Shown here piece by piece: positions 20,133 to 29,547 of a stretch of 64,000 bases of DNA. Within the stretch, counting starts at the first letter, position 1, and each line of letters opens with the position of its first letter. Position numbers and translations under genes: made by a program. Below the pieces are notes generated by a model, which was not told the origin of the DNA, did no database searches, and saw only the letters and a program-made list of their open reading frames with translations. This DNA is from Polaribacter irgensii 23-P (lineage in GTDB: Bacteria; Bacteroidota; Bacteroidia; Flavobacteriales; Flavobacteriaceae), in the NCBI RefSeq assembly GCF_000153225.1, contig NZ_CH724148.1, positions 1,444,842 to 1,508,841 on the forward strand, read 5' to 3'.

Positions 20133-20140
20133 CAAATTTA
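20133..20140 (-). promoter_or_regulatory. -7 promoter element before ccsBA
   Basis: On the minus strand this reads TAAATTTG, an exact TAnnTTTG match 28 bases before the start codon. No TTG was found at the usual distance, so the call is tentative. Confidence 0.4.
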
Positions 20141-20234
20141 AGCATAAAACCACAAATTCTCTTCTAGATACCGCTGTTTTTATGTATTAAAGTTTTCATA
20201 AAAAGGCCTGCTTTATTTTGTAATTATAGGCTGC

Positions 20235-22298
20235 TTATTCAGGGACACTATCAATTAAGATGCGAAGCATATCGATGGCTGCCTGCGCAATTTTTGTGCC
20301 TGGGCCGAAAATTCCGACGGCACCTGCATCAAATAAAAATTGATAGTCTTGCGCGGGAATGACGCCGCCTACAATCACCATAATATCTTCTCTGCCGTGG
20401 GCTTTCAATTCTGAGATTACTTGTGGTACCAGCGTTTTGTGTCCTGCAGCTAAAGAGGAAATTCCTAAAATATGGGCATCGTTTTCTACCGCTTGTTTGG
20501 TGGCTTCTTTTGGGGTTTGGAAAAGGGGTCCTATGTCTACATCAAAACCCAAATCAGCATAGCCGGTGGCCACTACTTTTGCGCCCCTGTCGTGGCCATC
20601 TTGTCCTAATTTCGCAATCATAATTCTAGGGCGTCTGCCTTCTAATTCCGCAAAGGTATTTGCCATTTCTTTGGCTTTTTTAAATAAAGGATCTTCTTTT
20701 ATTTCTTTGCTATACACTCCTGATATGGTTTGGTGAACTGCCTTGTGTCTTCCAAAAATAAGTTCCAAAGCATCCGAAATTTCCCCTAAGGTAGCTCTAT
20801 TTCTTGCCGCTGTGATGGCAAGTTCTAGTAAGTTCTCTTTTTCTGAGCTTGCAGCGGCTGTGAGTGCAGCCAGTGCACTTTTAACAGCGGTACTGTTGCG
20901 GGCTGCTTTTAAGATCGTGAGTCTTTCAATTTGAGAAGTTCGCACCGCTTCATTGTCAACTTCTAAAATGTGCAAAGGATCTTCTTGTTCTAGTTCATAT
21001 TTATTAACACCGACAATTACATCTTGTCCGCTATCAATTTTGGCTTGCTTTTTAGCAGCAGCTTCTTCAATTCTCATTTTTGGAATGCCCTTTTCAATGG
21101 CTGCTGTCATGCCTCCTAAGGCAGCTACCTCTTGCATTAACTTCCAAGCTTTTTGTGCTATGCGTTCGGTTCGTTTTTCAACCTCGTGACTCCCTGCCCA
21201 AGGATCTACTGTTTTTGTTATGTGTGTTTCCTCTTGCAAATAAATTTGGGTATTTCTAGCAATTCTTGCAGAAAAATCTGTAGGCAATGCAATGGCCTCG
21301 TCCAAGGCATTTGTGTGCAAACTTTGAGTGCCACCAAAAGCCGCAGCCATGGCTTCTATGGTTGTTCTAGCTACATTATTAAAAGGGTCTTGTTGGGTTA
21401 AACTCCAACCGCTGGTTTGGCAATGTGTTCTCAGTGCAAGCGACTTGGGGTTTTTAGGATTGAATTGCTTTACTATTTTTGCCCACAGCATTCTTGCGGC
21501 TCTTAATTTGGCAATTTCTGTAAAATGATCCATGCCAATTGCCCAGAAAAAGGACAATCTAGGCGCGAAAGAATCAATGTCCATTCCCGCTGCAATTCCT
21601 TTTTTTATGTATTCTAGTCCATCAGCAAGTGTGTATGCCAATTCAATTTCTGCAGTAGCACCTGCCTCTTGCATGTGGTAGCCTGAAATAGAAATTGAAT
21701 TGAATTTCGGCATTTTAAGACTGGTATATTGAAAGATATCCGCAATAATTTTCATGGAAGGTGCAGGTGGATAGATATAGGTATTGCGGACCATGAATTC
21801 CTTTAAAATATCATTTTGTATGGTTCCTGTGAGTGCTTCTAAAGAAACGCCTTGTTCTTCGGCCGCCACAATATAAAAGGCTAGAATGGGAAGTACCGCA
21901 CCATTCATAGTCATAGATACCGACATTTTATCCAATGGAATTTGATCAAACAACACTTTCATGTCTTCTACAGAATCAATGGCAACTCCTGCTTTTCCCA
22001 CATCTCCTTGCACCCTCTCGTGGTCGGAGTCATAGCCTCTGTGCGTAGCCAAATCGAAAGCAACAGAAAGCCCTTTCTGGCCCGCTTCCAAATTTCTTTT
22101 GTAAAAGGCATTGCTTTCCTCCGCTGTAGAGAATCCAGCATACTGTCTGATAGTCCACGGTCTTCTCACAAACATGGTGGAATAGGGACCTCTTAAATTT
22201 GGGGCGATTCCCGCAACAAAACCCTCATGCTGAAAAGCTTCTTTTTTAGGGATACTTTTGTTAGAAAGCGATATGTTTTCGATCGGTGTTCTGCTCAT
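20235..22298 (-). CDS. mutB: Methylmalonyl-CoA mutase, large (catalytic) subunit
   Basis: The adenosylcobalamin-dependent enzyme interconverts succinyl-CoA and (R)-methylmalonyl-CoA, linking propionate and odd-chain or branched degradation to the TCA cycle. The 687-residue protein has the TIM-barrel with [18 protein letters not shown] near 48-65 and the [29 protein letters not shown] stretch near 98-126, split here across the substrate channel. The C-terminal B12 domain carries DGHDRG (the DxHxxG cobalt-ligand motif) near residue 573 and GISSLAAGH. It lies 86 bases after the small-subunit gene and is the last gene of the udk-led run. Confidence 0.96.
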   Translation of the reverse strand: MSRTPIENISLSNKSIPKKEAFQHEGFVAGIAPNLRGPYSTMFVRRPWTIRQYAGFSTAEESNAFYKRNLEAGQKGLSVAFDLATHRGYDSDHERVQGDVGKAGVAIDSVEDMKVLFDQIPLDKMSVSMTMNGAVLPILAFYIVAAEEQGVSLEALTGTIQNDILKEFMVRNTYIYPPAPSMKIIADIFQYTSLKMPKFNSISISGYHMQEAGATAEIELAYTLADGLEYIKKGIAAGMDIDSFAPRLSFFWAIGMDHFTEIAKLRAARMLWAKIVKQFNPKNPKSLALRTHCQTSGWSLTQQDPFNNVARTTIEAMAAAFGGTQSLHTNALDEAIALPTDFSARIARNTQIYLQEETHITKTVDPWAGSHEVEKRTERIAQKAWKLMQEVAALGGMTAAIEKGIPKMRIEEAAAKKQAKIDSGQDVIVGVNKYELEQEDPLHILEVDNEAVRTSQIERLTILKAARNSTAVKSALAALTAAASSEKENLLELAITAARNRATLGEISDALELIFGRHKAVHQTISGVYSKEIKEDPLFKKAKEMANTFAELEGRRPRIMIAKLGQDGHDRGAKVVATGYADLGFDVDIGPLFQTPKEATKQAVENDAHILGISSLAAGHKTLVPQVISELKAHGREDIMVIVGGVIPAQDYQFLFDAGAVGIFGPGTKIAQAAIDMLRILIDSVPE

Positions 22299-22384
22299 TT
22301 TCTAAGGGTATTATACGGCGTTATGGGACCGTTGGGATTCTTTTTTAGTTGATTTAAAAAGCGTTTTTTGGAATGAATACGCCT

Positions 22385-23746
22385 TTATAAACTGTCTATT
22401 TCTTGTTGCAATCTTTGCTTTTCAAGATTTTCAGAAATCCTTTTTCTTGTGATTGGTGGGAATAAGGTTTTGATATTTCTTTGTTTTGCAAAGGGCGCTA
22501 CTGCGAGATTTCCATGCATCAAATTTTCTTTGTTAGGGTAGAGGTTGGCACCGAGTAAAACCAATTCTTTCTGCCGAAACTGCGTGTCTTCTTTGCTGGC
22601 ATTTTCTTTGATTTTTCGTTGAATATTGCCTTCTTTAAGCTGTTTTAGAAAACCGCCACCCTGTTCTATTTGCTTAAAGATGGTAAGTGCTTTCTCTGCC
22701 ATTTGTGTGCTTAGTGAGGTGATGTAATAACTGCCTTCAGCAAAATTTTGTGACTTTTGGAAGCCGCTTTCCTGCTGAAGTATTAATAATTGATTTCTAG
22801 CAATACGCTCCCCAAAGTCGTTTTTTTCTGCATAGATATGATCATAAGGAAGGTTTGAAATGGTATCTGCGCCTCCTAAAATAGCGCTCATACACTCTGA
22901 GGTTGTGCGCAACATATTTACATTGTAATCATACAAGGTTTTATTTCTAGTAGCTGGTTGCACAAAAATATGTGCGGTTGCATTGTCAACTCCATATTCT
23001 TTTAAGAGGGCTTCCCACAAAAGGCGAAAGGCTCTGAGTTTTGCAATTTCGTGAAAATAATGACCGGCAACAGAAAATTGAAAATGGATTTTATGGGCGT
23101 TTTCTGCGCCAAAATGATTTAAATATTCATTGGCGTGCGCTAAGGAATACGCAAGCTGTTGCACCATGTTTGCACCTGCATTTTGATAGAGATCTCCAGA
23201 AACAACAAGAGCGTTGTCTACTGTGGAAACAATGTGTTCTAATTGACGATAATCTTCTTTTAGATTTACAAACCAATTGCCGTCTTCTGCAAGACTTCCT
23301 AAAATATCTATTTGAAAATAGCAGTATTTGTTAGGAATGAATTTTGCGATTTCAGCAGTAAAGGTGGCATCTAAAAAGTTAAGTTTAATGTATATTTTTA
23401 GCACTGTAAGATCAATTCCTTGCAATAATACAGCGAGGTTAAATTTTCTTTTTGCAATAAACTGAACGGCAGTTGCGCCTCTTTTGATGGCATCTATAAG
23501 TAAGAGGTTCTGTTCTTGCTCGTTCGAAATAATAATTGTCTGACAAATTCTAAAACCTTCTTTAGACCCCATTTCTTTTTGGTAGCTCGCATCTTCTTGC
23601 GTGTAAAAAGGTTTTATAGTAATGCCTTCATTTGTTTTCCAAAGTAAGGTCTCATTGTAATCTTCACCTTTTAAGTCTACTTGAATTTTTTGTTTCCAAG
23701 CAGCGGGTGAGATAGCTTCAAATTCACTAAAAAGGAAATCACTCAT
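22385..23746 (-). CDS. mutA: Methylmalonyl-CoA mutase, small subunit
   Basis: This 453-residue protein is the non-catalytic partner of MutB. It keeps the barrel-like half (FEAISPAAWKQKIQVDLKGEDY near the N-terminus; HFQFSVAGHYFHEIAKLRAFRLLWE mirrors the large subunit). It ends shortly after that half and lacks a DxHxxG cobalamin motif; this short form is common in Bacteroidota. Its start overlaps the stop of the preceding gene by one base (TAATG), indicating translational coupling. Confidence 0.93.
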   Translation of the reverse strand: MSDFLFSEFEAISPAAWKQKIQVDLKGEDYNETLLWKTNEGITIKPFYTQEDASYQKEMGSKEGFRICQTIIISNEQEQNLLLIDAIKRGATAVQFIAKRKFNLAVLLQGIDLTVLKIYIKLNFLDATFTAEIAKFIPNKYCYFQIDILGSLAEDGNWFVNLKEDYRQLEHIVSTVDNALVVSGDLYQNAGANMVQQLAYSLAHANEYLNHFGAENAHKIHFQFSVAGHYFHEIAKLRAFRLLWEALLKEYGVDNATAHIFVQPATRNKTLYDYNVNMLRTTSECMSAILGGADTISNLPYDHIYAEKNDFGERIARNQLLILQQESGFQKSQNFAEGSYYITSLSTQMAEKALTIFKQIEQGGGFLKQLKEGNIQRKIKENASKEDTQFRQKELVLLGANLYPNKENLMHGNLAVAPFAKQRNIKTLFPPITRKRISENLEKQRLQQEIDSL

Positions 23747-24063
23747 TATTTTTTTAGGGTGTCAAATTCGATCAAATAAATGTCTTCGTTTGCTCTCTTC
23801 ATTAAGTAGGTTTCTCTGGCAAAACGTTCTAGTTGCAAGGAATCCCCTAATTTCTTAATGGTTGCTTTGTCGGAGGCTATCTTTGATTGGTAGAAAGAGA
23901 TCGTACGCTCTAAATCTTCAATTTCTAGATTGAATTTTCGGTGTGTAAGATACGAGTTTTCGTCAAAGAACAACATCCATACGAAGAACGGAATAAATAT
24001 TAGTACAAAGGTGTTTGTCAGAATTTTAAATGCCTTTTTATTTTTGATGTTTTTAAAAGACAT
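23746..24063 (-). CDS. Septum formation initiator family protein (DivIC/FtsB-like)
   Basis: The 105-residue protein has one membrane helix (ILTNTFVLIFIPFFVWMLFF near 14-33). A coiled coil follows (LEIEDLERTISFYQSKIASDKATIKKL), then the conserved ERFARETYLMKRANEDIYLIEF segment typical of DivIC/FtsB. Such proteins join the FtsL/FtsQ divisome complex at the inner membrane. It sits between udk and mutA with two- and one-base junctions, a common flavobacterial arrangement that reflects co-transcription rather than a shared pathway. Confidence 0.88.
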   Translation of the reverse strand: MSFKNIKNKKAFKILTNTFVLIFIPFFVWMLFFDENSYLTHRKFNLEIEDLERTISFYQSKIASDKATIKKLGDSLQLERFARETYLMKRANEDIYLIEFDTLKK

Positions 24064-24065
24064 AT

Positions 24066-24671
24066 TTAGAGCCGTTCATTTATAACAGTCCTTACAATAT
24101 CAATAGCGACTGTATTGAAGCGGTCATTCGGAATAATTAAATCCGCAAAATTTTTAGTGGGCTCGATAAATTGTTGGTGCATTGGTTTTAATGTGGTTTG
24201 ATATCGGCTCAATACTTCGTCAATATCTCGCCCTCTTTCGGTAATATCTCTTTTTAATCTCCGGATCAAACGCTCGTCTGTCTCTGCGTGTACGAAGATC
24301 TTAATGTCAAATAAATCCCGTAACTCTTTGTTGTTAAAAATCAAAATACCCTCGACAATAATCACCTTTCTTGGATGTGTTTTTATCGTGTCTTTTGTTC
24401 TGTTGTGAGTTACAAAAGAATATACCGGCTGGTTGATGTTGTTGCCTGCCCTTAGTGCTTTTAGATGTCTGATAATTAAATCAAAATCGATGGCTCTTGG
24501 ATGGTCAAAATTAATTTTAGCGCGCTCTTCATAAGGTAGGTTGTCTGTTTCATTATAGTATGAATCCTGAGAAATTACACAGACTTCATCTGTTGGTAAT
24601 TGTTTGATAATTTGATTTACAACGGTGGTTTTACCACTCCCTGTTCCACCTGCAATTCCAATAATGAGCAT
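24066..24671 (-). CDS. udk: Uridine kinase
   Basis: Udk phosphorylates uridine and cytidine with ATP or GTP in pyrimidine salvage, complementing the cytidine deaminase earlier in the window. The 201-residue protein has the P-loop GGTGSGKTT near 8-16 and the nucleoside-binding SQDSYYNETDNL near 33-44. NFDHPRAIDFDL, VIIVEGILIF (Walker B) and RLIRRLKRDITERGRD (lid) follow in order. It is the first gene of the udk/divIC/mutA/mutB run. Confidence 0.96.
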   Translation of the reverse strand: MLIIGIAGGTGSGKTTVVNQIIKQLPTDEVCVISQDSYYNETDNLPYEERAKINFDHPRAIDFDLIIRHLKALRAGNNINQPVYSFVTHNRTKDTIKTHPRKVIIVEGILIFNNKELRDLFDIKIFVHAETDERLIRRLKRDITERGRDIDEVLSRYQTTLKPMHQQFIEPTKNFADLIIPNDRFNTVAIDIVRTVINERL

Positions 24672-24990
24672 AGAAAATTATAATTTTAATACCTAGATTA
24701 CTTAATCGAGTAAAGATATTATAAAAAAGTAAATTTAGAGACTATCTGCCTTTTTTTTAAAATTCCGAGGTCGCTGCTATGGTATGTTACAAAGCAGGTG
24801 AACATAATGTGTTATTTTATAGCATTTTAGGTGCTGGGAAAAAGGAATGCGGCGGTTCTTTTAGATTGCTTGCAAAATTAAAAAGCTTCAAAATAAATTT
24901 GAAACTTTTTAATAATTGGATCCGATAAATAGAATTTCATCGAATGTGCTTTAAGTACACTTTGGTCTTAACAAAGCGAAGATAAAATAG
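24672..24990. other. 319-base intergenic region before udk
   Basis: It contains the presumed upstream region of udk and, near 24880-24910, a hairpin that probably terminates tRNA-Thr transcription. No gene is seen. Confidence 0.5.
24880..24910 (-). terminator. Putative terminator downstream of tRNA-Thr
   Basis: AAAAAGCTTCAAA and TTTGAAACTTTTT form a 13-base stem with one mismatch around a short loop; on the minus strand it ends in a T run. Confidence 0.5.
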
Positions 24991-25064
24991 AGCCGATGGA
25001 GGGACTCGAACCCACGACCTGCTGATTACAAATCAGCTGCTCTAGCCAGCTGAGCTACATCGGC
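24991..25064 (-). tRNA. tRNA-Thr (anticodon UGU)
   Basis: On the minus strand the acceptor arms GCCGATG and CATCGGC pair. The D arm is GCTC..GAGC, and the anticodon arm GCTGA-TTTGTAA-TCAGC gives anticodon TGT. The T arm contains GGTTCGAGTCC. CCA is not encoded. Confidence 0.97.
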
Positions 25065-25444
25065 TTTTGTTTTTCAGTGGGCAAATTAAATCTAAAATTA
25101 GAAGATAGCCTAACTAAAAATGCTTTTTTTTGTTTATATAATGCCGCTGAAAAGAATCGTATTTGTCTACGAATAAAAGCTGTGCCTATTTTCGTTTTAA
25201 AAGAAAATATCTTTTTACAAATTATTGAGACTGAAGTTTGTTAGGGTCCAGCTATTAGCAGTCACTTTTACAATATTTGGTATCATTCAAAAATGATAAA
25301 AAGTACTGTAGCCTATCGTGAGGATAAAACGGATACTTTTTACATTCGTTGCAAGGATTATAGAAGCTTGTTGTGAAGGTTTTTTTTTATTGCAATTTTA
25401 TTTTTAATATTTGTTTTGAGTATGCAAGGGGTGAACGAAAACTT
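25065..25444. other. 380-base intergenic region between tRNA-Thr and the photolyase gene
   Basis: No gene or clear regulatory element is visible. The part next to the tRNA should hold its promoter (a near-consensus TTAATTTG lies about 15 bases upstream). The rest is downstream DNA of the photolyase operon. Confidence 0.4.
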
Positions 25445-26749
25445 TTATTGTAAGGCTTCCTTATACGTAGACAGGCATCTTTCTCGTGCTTCTTTGTGAT
25501 CGACCATTTCTTTCGCATAAGTTAGCTCTTGAAAATTCGGTACCCATTTTTTTATATATGCCAAGTCTTTGTCGAACTTTTTAATCTGAGTTGTGGGGTT
25601 AAAAATTCTAAAATAAGGAGCGGCGTCTACTCCAGATCCTGCAACCCATTGCCAATTACCGACGTTACTAGCCATTTCATAATCATGTAGTTTTTTAGCA
25701 AAATAAGCTTCTCCCCATCTCCAATCGATCAGCAGATGCTTGCAGAGGAAACTGCCAACTAGCATTCGGATTCTATTGTGCATAAAGCCAGTTTCATTAA
25801 GTTGACGCATGCCAGCATCTACTAAAGGGTATCCGGTTTCTCCCTGACACCACTTGTTAAATTCAGCTTCATTGTTGCGCCATTCAATGCGGTCATATTT
25901 TGGTTTAAAAGAATTTTTTGAAGTGTATGGGAAATGCCAAAGAATTTGCATGAAGAATTCACGCCAGATTAGTTCCTGCCAGAAAATTTCATTTTTTTCT
26001 GAAATCGCCTTTTCCATCATTTTACGCACGCTTACAGTACCAAAACGCAAATGAGGGCCCAATCTAGAGGTGGAGTCTAAAGCTGGAAAATTTCTGGTTT
26101 CTTCATACGTTTGAATTAATTTGGGGGTTACCGTATGTTTTTTAATCTTTTGTTTTGCGACCTCAAAACCAATATCTGAAAGATGTAGGTTTGGTAGTTC
26201 TGTATTTTGTATCAAGTTTTCTAAGAAAGAGCTGGTGTAGTAAAAATCTAAATTATAGGTTTTAAACTGCTCTTTCCATACCTTCATGAAAGGTGTATAC
26301 ACTTTATACGGCAATCCATCTTTTTTCACAACCTCATTTTTTTCAAAGATTACTTGGTCTTTAAAGGTATCAAAATGGATGCCATTAGAGGATAAAAGTG
26401 CTTGTATTTTGTTATCTCTCTCCGTAGCATACGGTTCGTAATCTCTGTTTGTAAATACAGTATGGATACTGTATTCGGAGATTAATTTTTCAAAGATAGC
26501 ACTCGGGTTGCCATGAAGCATGGCAATACTACTGCCGTGTTTTTTTTCTAAAATAGCACGCATGTCCTGAAGTGTATCGTAGATAAAATTAAGACGCGCA
26601 TCTTCTTTTTGAAGTTTATCTAAAATATCTTCATCAAAAATAAAAATAGGAAGCACGGGATGCTCACTTTTTAGTGCATTGTAGAATCCAACATTATCAT
26701 CTAATCTTAAATCTCTTCGAAACCAAAAAATATTTACTGCGTCTTTCAT
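25445..26749 (-). CDS. Deoxyribodipyrimidine photolyase (class I CPD type)
   Basis: The enzyme splits UV-induced pyrimidine dimers using light absorbed by FAD and an antenna pigment. The 434-residue protein has the N-terminal antenna Rossmann domain starting NIFWFRRDLRLDDN. Its C-terminal helical FAD domain contains ELIWREFF (substrate and electron-transfer region), NRIRMLVGSFLCKHLLIDWRWGE and the FAD-binding MASNVGNWQWVAGSGVDAAPYFRIFNP region. All standard landmarks are present and the length is slightly short but normal. It is the last gene of the island and overlaps the SRPBCC gene by four bases. Confidence 0.93.
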   Translation of the reverse strand: MKDAVNIFWFRRDLRLDDNVGFYNALKSEHPVLPIFIFDEDILDKLQKEDARLNFIYDTLQDMRAILEKKHGSSIAMLHGNPSAIFEKLISEYSIHTVFTNRDYEPYATERDNKIQALLSSNGIHFDTFKDQVIFEKNEVVKKDGLPYKVYTPFMKVWKEQFKTYNLDFYYTSSFLENLIQNTELPNLHLSDIGFEVAKQKIKKHTVTPKLIQTYEETRNFPALDSTSRLGPHLRFGTVSVRKMMEKAISEKNEIFWQELIWREFFMQILWHFPYTSKNSFKPKYDRIEWRNNEAEFNKWCQGETGYPLVDAGMRQLNETGFMHNRIRMLVGSFLCKHLLIDWRWGEAYFAKKLHDYEMASNVGNWQWVAGSGVDAAPYFRIFNPTTQIKKFDKDLAYIKKWVPNFQELTYAKEMVDHKEARERCLSTYKEALQ

Positions 26750-27213
26750 TTTTTATAGCTTCCAAAGAGTTCTTCTAATTTTTGTTGTCTGTAATTGAAA
26801 ATTTCTTCCAATTTCGGTTTTACTATAAAGGGATGAACGATTTGACCTAAAATACCCAAGGGAACTTTATAATCAATAATATCTTCCATTTCTACACCAC
26901 CCTCGATTTCTTTGACAAAGTGTTTGTGGTGCCACAATGCATAGGGGCCATACATTTGCTCATCTACAAAGTATTTCTTTTCTTCAATATGGGTAATTTC
27001 AGAAACCCACTTTGTTTTAATTCCCAATAATGGAGTTACAATGTACTGTATAATTTGACCAGTGTACAATGGTCGGTCTATAGTAGATACAATATTAAAA
27101 CTCATATAGTCGGGGGTAATGACCTTTAAGTTTTTCGGATTTGATAGAAATTCCCAAGCAGTTTCTAGAGAAATTGGCAGTTGTTGCTTTTTATGCAGTG
27201 TGTAAATTTTCAT
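26746..27213 (-). CDS. SRPBCC (START-like) family protein
   Basis: I set the start at 27213 (MKIYTLHKKQQLPIS). The longer open frame to 27267 would run into tspO, whose stop is at 27216-27218. The 155-residue protein has the SRPBCC helix-grip pattern: an N-terminal strand then AWEFLSNPKNLKVITPDYM, a central strand block with YTGQIIQYIVTPLLGIKTKWVSEI, and VEMEDIIDYKVPLG before a long C-terminal helix. Such proteins bind hydrophobic ligands, and members are regularly found in bacterial photolyase clusters. The ligand is unknown. Confidence 0.85.
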   Translation of the reverse strand: MKIYTLHKKQQLPISLETAWEFLSNPKNLKVITPDYMSFNIVSTIDRPLYTGQIIQYIVTPLLGIKTKWVSEITHIEEKKYFVDEQMYGPYALWHHKHFVKEIEGGVEMEDIIDYKVPLGILGQIVHPFIVKPKLEEIFNYRQQKLEELFGSYKK

Positions 27214-27215
27214 TT

Positions 27216-27677
27216 TTAATTTTGGACTAAAATATAAAGGTTTAAAGAGCTTGCAATGCAAAGCCATAGGATGTAGGGGATGAGCAGTAATCTATAATTT
27301 TTCGTATTTTTCTGCCCTCTAAAATAATAAATAAAAAGGAGTGTGGTCAATAAAAGGAGAAGAATAAATGCGAAAAATACTTGGTGTTGATTAAAAAAGA
27401 CATAGTTCCAACTTACATTCAGTAGTAATTGAATAAAAAAGAGTCTTCTATTTTTTGTAGTGTTCGCAATAGTAAATAATTTTCCCAAGTAGATTGAGAA
27501 AAACACCATGATGAGCGTCCAAGCGATGCCAAAAACATAGCCTGGGGGAGTCCAAGGGGCTTGGTTGAGGGCAGTATACCAAAGAGATTTGGGACCACCA
27601 TTCATAAGCCAACTCCCAACTGCCAAACCACCAAAGTTGACCACTAAAAAAAGTAGGGTGGTTCGCAGTTGTTTCAT
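27216..27677 (-). CDS. tspO: TspO/MBR family membrane protein
   Basis: TspO proteins are five-helix membrane proteins that bind porphyrins and take part in light- and stress-linked responses. The 153-residue sequence shows the family pattern: a first helix, then the loop WYTALNQAPWTPPGYVFGIAWT, and four further hydrophobic helices (FSIYLGKLF, VSWNYVFFNQHQVFFAFILLLLL in part, LLIPYILWLCIASSLNLYI in part). The Trp/Pro loop is diagnostic. It sits between a very small protein gene and the SRPBCC gene in the photolyase island, in line with a role in photo-oxidative stress. Confidence 0.92.
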   Translation of the reverse strand: MKQLRTTLLFLVVNFGGLAVGSWLMNGGPKSLWYTALNQAPWTPPGYVFGIAWTLIMVFFSIYLGKLFTIANTTKNRRLFFIQLLLNVSWNYVFFNQHQVFFAFILLLLLTTLLFIYYFRGQKNTKNYRLLLIPYILWLCIASSLNLYILVQN

Positions 27678-27680
27678 TCT

Positions 27681-27854
27681 CTAAGAGTTTTCTGGTAAAG
27701 CTTCAATTTCTTTTAAAATATCGTCGGCCTCTTTGTATTTTGAATCGCTATCTGTTCTATTAATAGATTGCAGTTTATAAGCTTCCTCCATTGTTTTCTT
27801 ATATTTTTCTTGAAGTTTGTCTGCTGCTGATTTTTTTTTAAATATTCCGAACAT
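27681..27854 (-). CDS. Small Lacal_2735-like protein (57 residues)
   Basis: This short gene encodes MFGIFKKKSAADKLQEKYKK and continues through a helix to EALPENS. It resembles the small flavobacterial proteins known as the Lacal_2735 type: an MFG(I/L)FKKK start, then a KYKK helix and a terminal acidic helix. I recognise it from memory only. Function is unknown. It lies three bases upstream of tspO and just downstream of the glutathione peroxidase gene in the same direction. Confidence 0.7.
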   Translation of the reverse strand: MFGIFKKKSAADKLQEKYKKTMEEAYKLQSINRTDSDSKYKEADDILKEIEALPENS

Positions 27855-27859
27855 ATATT

Positions 27860-28333
27860 TTATATTAAATGTTTAGTAATTTTAGAACTCGATGGCTTTG
27901 TAATTGAAAAGTAATAATCAACCAGACCGCCTTCAGGAGAAACTAAATATTTTTGAAAATTCCATTTTACTGACGAACTTTTCGCATCGTTTAGACTTTT
28001 TTCTGTCAACCATGTGTACAGTGGATGTTGCTTGCTTCCTTTTACGTCTAACTTTTCTGTCATCAGAAAAGAAACTCCAAAATTCACTTTACAAAATGCC
28101 TCAATGTCTTCTGCAGATCCGGGTTCTTGGCTTCCAAACTGATTGCAAGGAGAACCAATAATCATTAAATTTTCTTTGTGCATCGTGTACAACTCCTCTA
28201 GCTCTTTGTACTGCGAAGTGAATCCGCATTTTGAAGCTACGTTGACAAAAAGCAGGTACTTATTTTTGTATTCCGATAAGTCAATAGCTTTATTTTGTAA
28301 ACTATTGATTTCTATTTTATAAATGTCTGTCAT
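27860..28333 (-). CDS. Glutathione peroxidase family protein
   Basis: The start is set at 28333 (MTDIYKIEINSL). The upstream extension to 28366 would overlap the SDR gene's stop. The 157-residue protein has the thioredoxin-like GPx fold with the peroxidatic Cys in VASKCGFT near 36, NQFGSQEPG near 70-78 and the active-site Trp/Asn in KWNFQKYLV. As in most bacteria, Cys replaces selenocysteine, and the enzyme probably uses thioredoxin to reduce lipid or organic peroxides. It belongs to the tight gene run with an SDR and tspO. Confidence 0.92.
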   Translation of the reverse strand: MTDIYKIEINSLQNKAIDLSEYKNKYLLFVNVASKCGFTSQYKELEELYTMHKENLMIIGSPCNQFGSQEPGSAEDIEAFCKVNFGVSFLMTEKLDVKGSKQHPLYTWLTEKSLNDAKSSSVKWNFQKYLVSPEGGLVDYYFSITKPSSSKITKHLI

Positions 28334-28338
28334 ATTTT

Positions 28339-29022
28339 TTAAATTTTGAAACTCACAATTCCACAATCAAGTTGGAATACTTGACCTGAAATAGCTGTTG
28401 CTTTGTCTGAGATTAGATAAGTTGCCATGTCTGCCACCTCTTGAGGTTTTAAGAATTTCTTTAAGGGGTGACGATCCGTGATATTTTCTATCATTTTTTC
28501 GTTTCTCAAAAGCTTTGCAGCGAGGTCGGTCTCAGTGACTGTAGGTGCGATTACATTTACACGAATTGATGGTGCCAATTCTGCACCTAATGATTTCCCC
28601 AAACCTTCAATTGCAGCTTTTGACGCTGCAATACTTGCGTGATATGGCATTCCTAGTTTTACAGCAACCGTACTAAAGAGTAATATAGATGGATTATTCC
28701 CGTTTTTTAATTTGGGAAGGTACTTTTGCACCGCTTTGACGGCTCCAATAACATTGATTTCAAAATCCTCTCTAAAATCATCTAATTTTAACCTTGAAAT
28801 TGGTTTTAAATTGATGCTTCCTGGACAATATATAAGTGTGTCTACAGCATCAATGTCTGGTAATTCGTCTGTGAGAATGTCGCAATTATAATGGGTTACA
28901 TTCGCATGTGGTAGCAAAGGAGCTGAGCGACTAATATTTACAACCAAATTTTCATTTTGCAAAGAATTTACAATTGCTTGTCCTATCCCTTTGCTTCCGC
29001 CTACTATTACTATTTTTTTCAT
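28339..29022 (-). CDS. Short-chain dehydrogenase/reductase
   Basis: The 227-residue protein is a classical SDR. It has the dinucleotide motif GGSKGIGQ near 8-15, an LIYCPGSI segment in place of NNAG, Ser near 119 (LFSTVA) and the catalytic YHASIAASK, where Tyr and Lys keep normal spacing. The C-terminus is ISGQVFQLDCG. The substrate is unknown; SDRs are regular companions of photolyase clusters. It follows the small paralogue gene by five bases. Confidence 0.88.
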   Translation of the reverse strand: MKKIVIVGGSKGIGQAIVNSLQNENLVVNISRSAPLLPHANVTHYNCDILTDELPDIDAVDTLIYCPGSINLKPISRLKLDDFREDFEINVIGAVKAVQKYLPKLKNGNNPSILLFSTVAVKLGMPYHASIAASKAAIEGLGKSLGAELAPSIRVNVIAPTVTETDLAAKLLRNEKMIENITDRHPLKKFLKPQEVADMATYLISDKATAISGQVFQLDCGIVSFKI

Positions 29023-29027
29023 ATGTT

Positions 29028-29243
29028 TTAAGGTCTACCTTTCAAACGCTTTTCAATTTTCTGTTTCACAGCTGTTAAGCGCTTCATTTGATCCATTATT
29101 TCAGGACTTTGTTCTGCTTTGTACACTTCGTTTAGCTCTAGTACCAGTGCTTTTACCTCTCTAGATGCTACAATTCGATCGCTGGTTGTTTTAAATGAGA
29201 ACTTACGGTGTTCAAATTCTTCAGCTCTTTCTAATAAATTCAT
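29028..29243 (-). CDS. Small helical protein, paralogue B of a tandem pair
   Basis: The 71-residue protein is clearly related to its upstream neighbour. Both share the frame L(L/I)E(R/K)A.EFE.RK..F.TTSDRI.A.RE.K.L.L..NEVYK and a C-terminal MDxMKRLT..KQ.IE(K/R)RLKG(R/K)P. It is rich in charged residues and predicted to be all-helical, with no signal peptide. I do not recognise a named family. Its place in the photolyase island, between folE remnants and an SDR, is the only clue to its role. Confidence 0.75.
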   Translation of the reverse strand: MNLLERAEEFEHRKFSFKTTSDRIVASREVKALVLELNEVYKAEQSPEIMDQMKRLTAVKQKIEKRLKGRP

Positions 29244-29320
29244 GATGCCTTTTCATTTTTTATAATCGGGTCAATATAATTATAAATCTTAGAAAAGCAA
29301 CATGAATGTGTATTAATTTA

Positions 29321-29545
29321 TTAGGAAGTTAAAGGTTTTCCTTTAAGACGTCTTTCGATTCTTTGTTTAATCAATGTCAATCTTTTCATAAGATCCATGA
29401 GCTTTACGTCTTTGCTTTTCTTGTAAACTTCATTTATGCTTAAAATGAGATCCTTCGCTTCTCTTGCCGCCATAATTCTATCGCTGGTGGTAGGGAATCT
29501 TTTTTTTCTGGTTTCAAACTCTAGTGCTTTTTCAATTAACTCCAT
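29321..29545 (-). CDS. Small helical protein, paralogue A of a tandem pair
   Basis: This 74-residue protein is the upstream member of the pair; more than half of the aligned positions match the downstream copy, including TTSDRI, NEVYK and MKRLT. It is Lys/Arg/Glu-rich and has a basic C-terminus (ERRLKGKPLTS). Nothing indicates an enzyme. The start codon lies two bases after the stop of the folE remnant, so it was once coupled to folE. The 77-base gap to the second copy may carry its own signals, but none was identified. Confidence 0.75.
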   Translation of the reverse strand: MELIEKALEFETRKKRFPTTSDRIMAAREAKDLILSINEVYKKSKDVKLMDLMKRLTLIKQRIERRLKGKPLTS

Positions 29546-29547
29546 AA

